From: Lachnospiraceae bacterium RM5
Lineage (GTDB): Bacteria; Bacillota; Clostridia; Lachnospirales; Lachnospiraceae
Assembly: GCA_900110975.1 (NCBI GenBank)
Contig: FOFK01000002.1
Location: 610,373 to 674,372, forward strand
Length of the DNA stretch: 64,000 nucleotides
Reading direction: 5' to 3'
Every line of letters begins with the position of its first letter. The first letter of the stretch is position 1. The notes below the pieces were generated by a model that saw only the letters and a list, made by a program, of their open reading frames with translations, had not been told where the DNA came from and did no database searches. Below are positions 8,642 through 17,700 of this stretch, piece after piece. The position numbers and the translations under genes were made by a program.

Positions 8642-10789
8642 TTAAAGGAAAATAATATCATCATCGTCATCTTTATCTGTTTTTTCTGAATCATCATAGT
8701 GTAAACCTTCATAACCACTATCTTTTTTTATGGTCTGGTTCTCCAATTTTTTATCGCCTTTATAGAATCTCTTTAAAATTATAATATAATTGCAGATTGA
8801 TAAACATATAAATATCTGCATTACAGGTATACATCCGGCTGCATATTTTACAATATAAGTTTTTGAATGAGACTTAAAATATACAACAGAAATAACAAGC
8901 AGATTTGCATATATGGTTAAAAGAAGGCCAAGCTGCAATATGCAGAATGAGAAATTTGTTTTTTTCTTTACAATCTTATTTGTTATATTTGAGGCCAGAT
9001 CCGCAACAAAAAATACAATTGCAAGACAGAATACAAACAATCCCGTAAATTTATAAACATTTAAAAATCCATTAATGAACCTGATATTCTTTTCATACGC
9101 ATCTTTTGAAAGAGTATCCTTATATACAATGCTGTTTTTATCAATGTTATAAACAATATTTTCATTTACAAGATTTTTTATATTCTTTATTGAATCATAA
9201 AAAATCTCTTCTTCATTCAAAAATACCCTTATATATAAATTTCCAATATCTATATTATCATTGGCAGAAATATGAAGTGAAAATGCAGCATTTTTTGCAT
9301 TTTCATAAGTCATATCAGCAGACTTTTTCAGATTATTATATACTGTTTCACTCGCTTTAAAAGTTGGAAGAATACTGTTTCCACTTTTATCTTCAATTGA
9401 AATTCTTACACTGGACTCATTATTCTTTGCAAAAATCCAGCCTGAAAATTCATATCCGTCAATACCCGTATCAGTAATGTCTGTTGATGTCATATTCTGC
9501 ATTTTTCTAATCTGGGCATAACTTCCTGTTGGTTCTTTATATTTAGGGCCAAGATCCATATATGAAGCCATAACATTATAGCCTAAAAATGCATATCCCA
9601 ATATATCTTTTATATCACCTTTTTCAATAGGCCTTGATATTCCTGAAAGGATAATAGCATCCTTCTTATCAAAAGTGCCATCCTCAAAACCTTTGCTTAA
9701 TTCTTCATGTACCTTTTTATAAAATTCATTTGCTGTTTTTGCATCTGAATACACGCCCATCATTCCGGCTGACCATCTTAACACCCATGCAAAATTTCCG
9801 GACTTTAATTCTCCATTTTTAAGTGCAGGTGTTGAAGGATTGTTATAATACCAGTCAACTGCACTTCTTAACTCATTTAAAGTCTTACTATAATCCATGC
9901 ATCTGTAAAAAGTTTCTTTTGTCACATAACAGTTTGCAACATAAACTCTTGGTTTTACTGACACAATATCCTTGCATACCTGTTCATAATAAGTATCATT
10001 AAAATCTGTTTCCGTAAAAACACCATATTTATTATAATTTATGGTTTTAAGGGTAACTGAAAATACCATGGAAACAATAAGGGGCATAACTAAAAATATT
10101 GTATAACCTATCTGTTCCTTTAATTTAAAGCCATTCTCTATAATATATAAAACAAATAATACTGCTATCGCACCAATGACAAAGCATTTTATCCAGGAAG
10201 ACTCTTCTCTTGATAATGAATATATTCCAAGGGCTACACTTGCAAGTGATATCCAGATTAAATTTCCTCTTACCTTCTGGTTTCTGTCAAAATAAATTGC
10301 AAGATAAGCAGATACTATAACTACAACAAATGCAGGCACAATACTCATTCTGTAAACACACTGTGCTATATAATCATCAAACATAACAGGCGAAAACATA
10401 AGAAAAAGCATACAAAAATAAGAGCCTGTAAAACTTTTCAGCCATTTTCTTATAACATAAAAAAAGACCACACATGCTAAGGCATATAAAAGTCCTGTCC
10501 ATAACATGTAAGGAACATTAAAAATCTTAAAAAATGCTAAAATAACTGAAAAAATAGGCTTCTTATTAAGTGTATGTTCGCTATATGTGCCAAGCCATTT
10601 ACCATCATATATACTTTGCGCATAACTTACCATTAACCCGTCATCATCAACATAATTTGCTCTTGCTACAATTGGTATCATCATCTGAAACAATACTCTT
10701 ATGATGACGGTAAAAATCATTATCCCAAGCTGAATAACTGATATTCTTTCCTGCGCTCTTCTTTCTCTGGCAATTCTTTTGTTTGACAT
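8642..10789 (-). CDS. Large membrane protein, GT-C-like (unassigned)
   Basis: A 715-residue protein with a basic N-terminus, about eight hydrophobic helices in residues 17-260, an extracytoplasmic domain (about 265-570) and three or four further helices, ending in an acidic tail with a run of five Asp. The first extracytoplasmic loop holds DDDGLMVSYAQSIYDGKWLG, resembling the acidic catalytic loop of GT-C/PMT-like glycosyltransferases (GT39, DUF2142-like). I cannot assign a named family. The position next to YfhO-like, pyruvyl transferase and GT2 genes fits assembly of a lipid-linked glycan or decoration of the pilus and wall encoded just upstream. The ATG at 10789 has AAAAGG about 9 bases upstream; a promoter candidate lies at 10831-10859. 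Confidence 0.6.
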   Translation of the reverse strand: MSNKRIARERRAQERISVIQLGIMIFTVIIRVLFQMMIPIVARANYVDDDGLMVSYAQSIYDGKWLGTYSEHTLNKKPIFSVILAFFKIFNVPYMLWTGLLYALACVVFFYVIRKWLKSFTGSYFCMLFLMFSPVMFDDYIAQCVYRMSIVPAFVVVIVSAYLAIYFDRNQKVRGNLIWISLASVALGIYSLSREESSWIKCFVIGAIAVLFVLYIIENGFKLKEQIGYTIFLVMPLIVSMVFSVTLKTINYNKYGVFTETDFNDTYYEQVCKDIVSVKPRVYVANCYVTKETFYRCMDYSKTLNELRSAVDWYYNNPSTPALKNGELKSGNFAWVLRWSAGMMGVYSDAKTANEFYKKVHEELSKGFEDGTFDKKDAIILSGISRPIEKGDIKDILGYAFLGYNVMASYMDLGPKYKEPTGSYAQIRKMQNMTSTDITDTGIDGYEFSGWIFAKNNESSVRISIEDKSGNSILPTFKASETVYNNLKKSADMTYENAKNAAFSLHISANDNIDIGNLYIRVFLNEEEIFYDSIKNIKNLVNENIVYNIDKNSIVYKDTLSKDAYEKNIRFINGFLNVYKFTGLFVFCLAIVFFVADLASNITNKIVKKKTNFSFCILQLGLLLTIYANLLVISVVYFKSHSKTYIVKYAAGCIPVMQIFICLSICNYIIILKRFYKGDKKLENQTIKKDSGYEGLHYDDSEKTDKDDDDDIIFL

Positions 10790-10830
10790 AATGTATTACC
10801 TTTTCAAATAATCTTTATAAATACCATACA

Positions 10831-10859
10831 ATTCTAACATACAAATACTTACATTACAA
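10831..10859 (-). promoter_or_regulatory. Candidate sigma-A promoter for the surface-glycan genes
   Basis: Minus strand TTGTAA (10854-10859), 17-base spacer, TAGAAT (10831-10836). It lies in the 73-bp gap between the pilus operon and the 715-residue membrane protein and could make the glycan genes a separate transcription unit. No terminator is visible in the gap, so read-through from the pilus operon is also possible. Confidence 0.45.
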
Positions 10860-10862
10860 TAT

Positions 10863-11453
10863 TTAAAAACATCTAATACATCTTACCACACATCTTGATG
10901 CACCTGATTTTGTGCAGGTAAATAATGTTAAATCCCAATTACTATTTTCTTCCTTGCCAACAAGATATTCATTATTATCAGGGGATAAAATCTCCACATC
11001 AAAAACCTTATATTTATACTCATGATTATTTATATCAACAAATCTTATCTCTGTATCTTTCTTTATTTCATTTAATTTTTTAAAATGTTTTTTATAGCTG
11101 TGCCCTGCTATAACCAAATCATTTTTTTCTATAGATCCTGAATACAGACAAGGAGCCGTATTTAAATTATCATATGAATAATCTTTTAATACCGGCACAC
11201 ATAAATCCATGGAATCAATATATACTAAACCAATATATGCATCCCCATCAATAACCACACTGTTAAGGGATGCATCTTCCGTATTATTTTCAACTTTATT
11301 CTCTTTTATTTTATTTTTTAATTTAGAGGCTTTGTTATCAATTACTTTATTTGCTTTATTTTCAACATATAAGTTAAAACCTAACATGCATATTGATACT
11401 AAAATCAAAGCAGTTCCTGCAATTAATAATATATTTCCAATTTTATTTTTCAT
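10863..11453 (-). CDS. Small sortase family transpeptidase of the pilus operon
   Basis: A 196-residue membrane-anchored sortase. One N-terminal membrane helix (about 8-28) is followed by a Lys/Asn-rich spacer and a sortase beta barrel. The catalytic triad is visible: His118 in IAGHSYKKH, Cys180 in LFTCTKSGASR and Arg185 five residues later. The length and LFTC motif fit the class D/E-like single-domain sortases better than class C (no lid sequence, no C-terminal membrane helix). The tail CVVRCIRCF is odd, with three cysteines in the last nine residues. The gene starts 11 bp inside the end of the minor pilin gene, so the two are coupled. The weak AGAAAAG start site suggests low expression. It probably anchors the finished pilus or the minor pilin to the wall. 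Confidence 0.85.
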   Translation of the reverse strand: MKNKIGNILLIAGTALILVSICMLGFNLYVENKANKVIDNKASKLKNKIKENKVENNTEDASLNSVVIDGDAYIGLVYIDSMDLCVPVLKDYSYDNLNTAPCLYSGSIEKNDLVIAGHSYKKHFKKLNEIKKDTEIRFVDINNHEYKYKVFDVEILSPDNNEYLVGKEENSNWDLTLFTCTKSGASRCVVRCIRCF

Positions 11454-12234
11454 ATCTTTTCTGCTTACTCAATACTTTTAAATATATTCCAAGAAAAACT
11501 GATAAAATACCTGTTAAAAATAATAATATTACAGGCCATATAAGCATACCTGTCTGAGGTATTTTAACTTCTGTTTCTGTAGTCTTTCCTGTAGTTATTT
11601 CTTCTTTTGTAGTCTCTTCCATAGAAGTTGTTTCTGTTTCCTTACTTGTTTCTTCTACAATTGTTGTTTCTTCTGTAGATTCCTGTTCCGCCACCTGACC
11701 AATTAAAACCTTTGGTGTTGCATCAACAGAATATAAAACTTTACCATCTATTTCAATAGGCACAGATACCAAAAACGGACAAACTATGTAAGAACCCGTA
11801 ATATCATCTTTTTGCGTAATAAGATAAAGGCCAAGTTCTAAATCTTCAAAACTTACATTTCCATTTTCATCAATATTTTTTATGGTACCTGTCAATCCTT
11901 TTTCTTCTGCATAATCAGCTAAATAATCAGCCATAAAACTGTCTTCTAAATTTTCCAAATCACTTAAATCTGCGTCTGATTCCAAAAATCCGGATGTAAG
12001 TTCATATTCAATTTTCCCATCATTATAAGCTATATCTGCAACTTTAAAAATTTCAAGACTTCCATCGCTTATAGTTACAATCTCACTAATCTCATTAAAA
12101 TGTATATTTATATTTCCTGTTTTATTAATATCTATATCCTGAATGGTCATACCAAACACTGTTACAGGCTGGAAAAATAAAAGGAATATTAAAATATATG
12201 CAATGAAAATACTATATGTTTTTTTATTTCTCAT
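11443..12234 (-). CDS. Minor pilin / SpaA-like IPQTG wall-anchored protein
   Basis: A 263-residue secreted protein: signal peptide with hydrophobic core (IFIAYILIFLLFF...FG), a SpaA/CnaB-like beta domain (about 30-165, with the ELGLYLITQ strand typical of Cna-B pilin folds), a Thr/Glu-rich stalk (about 170-215), and a sorting signal IPQTG near 226 followed by a membrane helix and the positive tail KQKRYEK. The start is set at ATG 12234, because GGTGA is correctly spaced for it; GTG 12243 and ATG 12240 are in frame but poorly spaced. It lies between two sortase genes and overlaps both (10 bp or so at each end). This is typical of a basal or ancillary pilin that terminates and anchors the fibre. 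Confidence 0.8.
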   Translation of the reverse strand: MRNKKTYSIFIAYILIFLLFFQPVTVFGMTIQDIDINKTGNINIHFNEISEIVTISDGSLEIFKVADIAYNDGKIEYELTSGFLESDADLSDLENLEDSFMADYLADYAEEKGLTGTIKNIDENGNVSFEDLELGLYLITQKDDITGSYIVCPFLVSVPIEIDGKVLYSVDATPKVLIGQVAEQESTEETTIVEETSKETETTSMEETTKEEITTGKTTETEVKIPQTGMLIWPVILLFLTGILSVFLGIYLKVLSKQKRYEK

Positions 12235-13081
12235 ACTCATCACCCGAATCTATAACCTTACTGCTTTTCTTTTTTCTATTTGTCGCTATAAAAAGTCCTA
12301 TTAATAATATTATTGTAAGTGGAATCGCCATCATGACAGCCACTGTTTTAACATCTATTCTATAAGCATCTGCATAAATATATGCACCTGAACCACTTAT
12401 ATTATCTACTCTTTTTCCTCTTACCAAAAGCCTGTGGGAATTAATTCCATAAGGCGTACATGTAAGAAGCGTACAATAATCTCTTCCTTCTTCTATCTGC
12501 AGATTTCCAACTTCTGAAGGTGTCACAATACTTATATCATCCACCTCATAAGTAAAAACTCTGTTAAGAATAGTTATCGTAAAAATATCATTTTTTTCAA
12601 GTCTGTCAATATGTGTAAAAAGATTTGCCGTAGGAAGTCCCCTGTGTCCTGATATTACAGAATGTGTGGAGAATCCTCCAATTGGCAGCGAAGTACCCTG
12701 TAAATGTCCAAGTGCAACCTGTAATACTGATTCAGAAGTACCATGATAAATCGGAAGTTCTATATTTATTTTAGGAATAGTCATATATCCCATAATCCCG
12801 GTACCTGTAATATCAAGTATTTCATCATATCCACTTATTATTTCCGGATCATAAAATGCACTTTTACCTGCTTTAAAAAGTTCTTCATTATAATTTTCTG
12901 CCTTATTAAATATCTCTTCTATTTCCTCTTCATCTAACTCGTCTACTTTTTTATTATAATCATATATGTCTTTTTTTTGTTTTCTTGTATTTAAATAATC
13001 ACAAAGTGTTGGATAAATTACAATCAGGAAGCCTGATAAAAAAATAAGTACTAAAAATATTGTTGAAATATGCTTTTTCAT
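12224..13081 (-). CDS. srtC: Class C (pilus-polymerising) sortase
   Basis: A 285-residue sortase with membrane helices at both ends (residues about 6-26 and 245-265), as expected for class C. The catalytic residues are His147 (VISGHRGLP), Cys209 (TLLTCTPYG) and the Arg in HRLLVRGKR. The residues TLLTCTPYGINSHRL are the class C signature. A lid-like stretch precedes the core (AFYDPEIISGYDEIL). It joins the LPTTG threonine of one pilin subunit to a lysine of the next. The start is ATG 13081 with AGGAGG five bases upstream; a TTG just before is unlikely. It sits directly after the backbone pilin gene and overlaps the minor pilin gene, so the unit is a standard pilin-sortase-pilin cluster. Confidence 0.92.
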   Translation of the reverse strand: MKKHISTIFLVLIFLSGFLIVIYPTLCDYLNTRKQKKDIYDYNKKVDELDEEEIEEIFNKAENYNEELFKAGKSAFYDPEIISGYDEILDITGTGIMGYMTIPKINIELPIYHGTSESVLQVALGHLQGTSLPIGGFSTHSVISGHRGLPTANLFTHIDRLEKNDIFTITILNRVFTYEVDDISIVTPSEVGNLQIEEGRDYCTLLTCTPYGINSHRLLVRGKRVDNISGSGAYIYADAYRIDVKTVAVMMAIPLTIILLIGLFIATNRKKKSSKVIDSGDEYEK

Positions 13082-13114
13082 CAAAGCCTCCTAATTGACA
13101 TTACCTCTGTTTTA

Positions 13115-14704
13115 TTAAGCGTTATTTACTCTTTTTTTTACAACTAATAAGATTAATGATATAAGCATCATAAGTCCACCAACAGCGTAGAATATTGTTC
13201 TACCAATACCACCTGTTGTAGGTAATGATGATGTTGATATATTTGTAACCTTAACTGTAAGATATGAATAATCTCCAGGTTCTACTATTGCAACATTTGT
13301 TGTATCAGAAGATGTTGCTGTAAATGAATTTAAAGCAAATACACTTGTTGCATCAGCTTCTACGCCTGCTGAAATTGTTACTGTAAATGGATTAATTTTA
13401 ACATAACCGGTAGGAGCCGCAATTTCAGTTACAGTATATACGCCTTCATCTAAACCGTTAACTTCAAATTCACCTGATGCATTTGTAGTAAACTGTGTAG
13501 CCGCAGCTTCTGCTCCCCATCCTGTTATCTTACTAGAAGCATCAGCCTGTGCATATTCTCCTGCATTATTCTGAATATAGAATTTTACTCCTGAAGTAAT
13601 AGGAGTATTTGTTCCATCAACTTTTAATAATTTGATTTTATATGTAAATACAGCTACCTTATCTTCCGGTGTATTATCAAGTGTTCCACCATCAACTGCA
13701 TTCGGATCACTTGAATATGATAATGATGCAGTATTGATATTTGCTGCATTATACTGAACTGTAGCGGTATCAAAGTTACATGTATATGACATTAAAAGAT
13801 AATCTGTTGAAGCAAGATTAATATCACTGTAGTTTACACCATCAGTAGTAACACTTACTCCATTTCTTAAATCTGCAACATCAACATTAAAGCTTGTATC
13901 ATCTGCTGCAGGAACTCCTGTAAGTTCTGCAGGATTTATAACACCTCTTGAAGCTCCTGCAGATGTAAATACTTCAATCTGCATTCCGTTTTTATATTTT
14001 AAACCAGCCATTGTATCATTAAATGTACATTTATATGACTTGTAATCCTCAAAGTTTGAAGGTAATGTAGCTTTGATTGTAAAATCAATATCATCTGTAA
14101 GATTATAATCAGCCATATCACCAAAAGCATTTGCTGTTGATATATCTGTTGAATCTTTTGTTGCATTCTGTTTTACTTTCTTTTCAAGTGTTGGAACTTC
14201 TCTTTTAGAAGCAATTTCAAGTGTTGTTCCATCTGTTACTTTAACAACATATAAGTTTTTAGAATCTGCTATGTTATCTGTAGTATCTAAAGAAGTTGTA
14301 TCTGCAACAAGATAATAACCAGCCGGAAGAGATGATCCTGTAGAATATGTAACAGTACCATTAGCTGCAACTGTTGCAAATGCTGCACCTGTAGTATCTA
14401 CATAAGTTTCAATAACATCAAGAATTTCTCTATTTGTTCCACCTGCTGTTGCTTTAATTGTATTTAAATCACTTGTAGGTACTGTAGCTCCTGTTGTTCC
14501 TTTTGCAGTATTTACATTTACTCCCCATTTAGCATTTGTAATTGTTGTTCCTAATACAGTACCTGTCATAATCTGATAAATACTATATGTATGAGTAGTA
14601 TCTCCTGCAGGTTTTGTAACTGTTGTAGCATATGCTGATAATGTCATTGAAAAAGTCATTATCAATGCTAATAAAATAACTATTTTTTTGTTAATTGATT
14701 TCAT
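13115..14704 (-). CDS. Backbone pilin with SpaA/CnaB domains, LPTTG anchored
   Basis: A 529-residue major pilin. A signal peptide ends at about residue 26 (MTLSAYA). An N-terminal Cna-B like domain contains LPAGYYLVADTT, followed by the linker VPTLEKKVKQ, where the lysine of the pilin motif used by class C sortase probably lies. A fimbrial isopeptide domain fills the middle, and a C-terminal SpaA-type domain contains the E-box YTVTEIAAPTGY (near residue 425), whose Glu promotes an intramolecular isopeptide bond. The sorting signal LPTTG is near 498, followed by a membrane helix and KKRVNNA. Composition is Thr/Ala rich. The ATG overlaps the stop of the tip adhesin (ATGA) and has its own AGGAGAG site, so expression can be strong. 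Confidence 0.9.
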   Translation of the reverse strand: MKSINKKIVILLALIMTFSMTLSAYATTVTKPAGDTTHTYSIYQIMTGTVLGTTITNAKWGVNVNTAKGTTGATVPTSDLNTIKATAGGTNREILDVIETYVDTTGAAFATVAANGTVTYSTGSSLPAGYYLVADTTSLDTTDNIADSKNLYVVKVTDGTTLEIASKREVPTLEKKVKQNATKDSTDISTANAFGDMADYNLTDDIDFTIKATLPSNFEDYKSYKCTFNDTMAGLKYKNGMQIEVFTSAGASRGVINPAELTGVPAADDTSFNVDVADLRNGVSVTTDGVNYSDINLASTDYLLMSYTCNFDTATVQYNAANINTASLSYSSDPNAVDGGTLDNTPEDKVAVFTYKIKLLKVDGTNTPITSGVKFYIQNNAGEYAQADASSKITGWGAEAAATQFTTNASGEFEVNGLDEGVYTVTEIAAPTGYVKINPFTVTISAGVEADATSVFALNSFTATSSDTTNVAIVEPGDYSYLTVKVTNISTSSLPTTGGIGRTIFYAVGGLMMLISLILLVVKKRVNNA

Positions 14705-17700
14705 AGTTTTTCTCTCCTTTTTTTATTAATATAATGTCGCCTTTCAGGCGATGACATATACCAACATTTTCTCTCTTCGTTCGAAAATGTCGCCTGGTCA
14801 TCGCCTTTCAGGCGATGACATATACTAAACACACCTAAAATAAGAATTAATATTCCTATTCTTCTCATATATTCAGTTCCGCCTCCTCCAGTCTGCGGAA
14901 GAACATATGATGGTGGATTATACTTATTAGTAACTTTTAATTCACCGGACGAACCGGAATTATCAGGTGTTTGAACTGCTATAATAATACCGTCATCAGT
15001 TCCATCAGGACTAGTCGTGATTTCCGTATATACCGGCTCATCATAATCTGTTATTACATCAGTTCCCGTAAGAAGCACATAAGAATCTCCAACTTTTTTA
15101 TATTCAAGCATTCTATAATAATATTTTTTCTTAAGTGCACTTCTATAATCATCATATACCGGTAGATTTTCTACCACTGCTGAATAACTGTTTCCAGGTA
15201 AAAGATTTATGTAATCACCAGCTTCTTGCCATAAAGAAATATCTGCATCTTTATCAGTTGAACGATAAAGCTTAATAAATATTCCTGATTCCGGACGAAG
15301 TGCCGTATTATCGCTATCATCCCAAACCTTTGTAACCTTTATTTTAGTTACAGGAATCAAAGCATTTGTTACAATATAATCTTTTGTTTCTCCATGTGTT
15401 GTAGTAGCTAAATCCTTTCCTATAACACCTGTAAAACTCTGACTTTCAATATCAAAATCTTTCGGATTTCCATTTTCCGTAACAGTCATTATAGTGGAGC
15501 TATCACTTGCAACCTCAGTTATCTTATATTCAGTTCCAACAGGTATACCATTCATTGACCAGGTTTCACCTTTATGCAAAGTAACAGACTGCACAGGAAC
15601 CGGTGTGCTTCCTTCTAAGTTAGCACCACCTACATTACTAAATGCAATATTAAATGTATAATCTCCACTTAATTCTCCTGGAACATATTCAGCTTTTGTT
15701 ATACTTATTGAACCTGTTCTTGCCACATTCGCATATGCAAATTTTAAACGTATGGCATTAATTTCATTATCAGGATTTTCAAATGATCTGTATACAAACA
15801 TAGGCTCTGTGGTTACAGGCCTTATACCCGTATCTCCATCTGACTTACCTTCTGAATATTTATTATTCTCAAGACCATTTTCTTCATTTGCTACTTTTTT
15901 TAAGTATCTTTCAATTCTCTCATCATCTATTCCAACAAATGTAGAACTATCTTCATCATAGGACTTCGTTGATATACTTCCTGTTATTGGACTATAAGAT
16001 GAAGATATGCTTGTCACAGTATCAGAAGAAATATAAGAATAAGAACCTCCTACTTCTTCATCATCTTCATATACTTTGATATCCGGTTCATACAATTCTT
16101 TTTGAGATGCATCAAGACATTCAACAACAGATAAATAACTTCCTATTCTGAACTGACTGTAAAATGTAGCTTCTTCACCATTTTTAACACTTATTTTTCC
16201 ATCATTTCCTACAGCATAAGTCTTTGTAGAATCAAGACTGCTCTTATATATTGCACCTTTTGCATTTTCAAGAACTCCTGATGTTGCTGAACCATAATCA
16301 GCAATAGCTTTCTGGCTTCTCGAAAAACCATTCATTACCGGCACTTCATTACCAGGTTTAAATATAAATGTATCAAAGAATACATAAACATTATCATCAT
16401 AGGAAACACCTATATATTTAACATTTGTTTTATCAAAACCTGCATCATAGGTTAACCCTGAAAGATTTACGGATAATTCTGACCATCTCCACTTTGTAAG
16501 AGTACCATCCGTTATTCCTGTTAATAAACCATATGCTCTTCTGCCGCTATTATCTATAAGCTCAACAAACATCTTATTTATGCTTGCACTATTACTTTCA
16601 ATGCTTACATAAAAATCAAGTGTTTCCATATGAGTTATATCAACAGTCGTTCCATCATCTTTAGAAATTTTTATAAGTCTGTTTTCCCGTTCAGCCGTTG
16701 TTGTCGGAGCGGTATCTTTTCCAATGTATTTTACTACTTTATACCTTGTGACCGGATCTGCACCACCATAACCATTATATGATGATAAAACTCCATTTGT
16801 TGTTTCTTTATATACTTCAGATGTATTTACTTTTGAGCCAAATACAAGTGGTGTTGTAAACTCATCAGCAAAAGCTATATCATCATAAATAATATTTGTC
16901 ACAGGATCATATATTCCAAAATGTGTTGCAAGATTTTTAATTCTAAAATCAAACTTGGAATTTTCTTTTAAATAATCTGCAAAAAGAGGATTAACATTAT
17001 ATGTTGTAGTATCAACATCCTTAGAAATACTAAGTTCATCTTCAATCGCCATATTAAATGCAAGAGAAAGGTTTGATTCCCATTGTCCTCTTTCCATATA
17101 AAAAATTTCTATTGTATGTCTCTTACTTGTATCATATTTTCCACCGACACGTTCTAATACGTCGCCTGGTCTTTCATAGTAAAAATTATCTGTGGATATA
17201 GTATTTCCGTCAACTCCGGCTCCAATATATTTATATGTTGCTTTTAATGATGAATCATAGTTTACACTTGAGCCTGCTGTCTTTTTAACCTTTGATACAT
17301 ATGCTTTATTTTTTGCAAAATCTATAAGACCAACAACTTTTCCATGGGCACCACCACAGTCAAGTACTAACTTTCCATCAATAAATATCCATACATCATC
17401 ATCACCGGAAAATCTGAATTTAATATCATATTTATTATTATCTTCACCGGTTACCATACCATCCTCGGTAAGTCTGAAATCTATTGATATCTTATTACCA
17501 AAACCGTAATTATAAAATGAACTGTTATTATCAGCCACATTATGATTTAAAGGAAAATATCCATAAGTATTTGATACTCCGCTTGTAGGAATACCTGTTG
17601 AATCCACATTCTTAGAATTGATATCTGTACTTCCTATTCCATCTAAGAAATATTTATTTTCACTATTTGCATCCTTATTTAGATAAAGCGAAGATGATGC

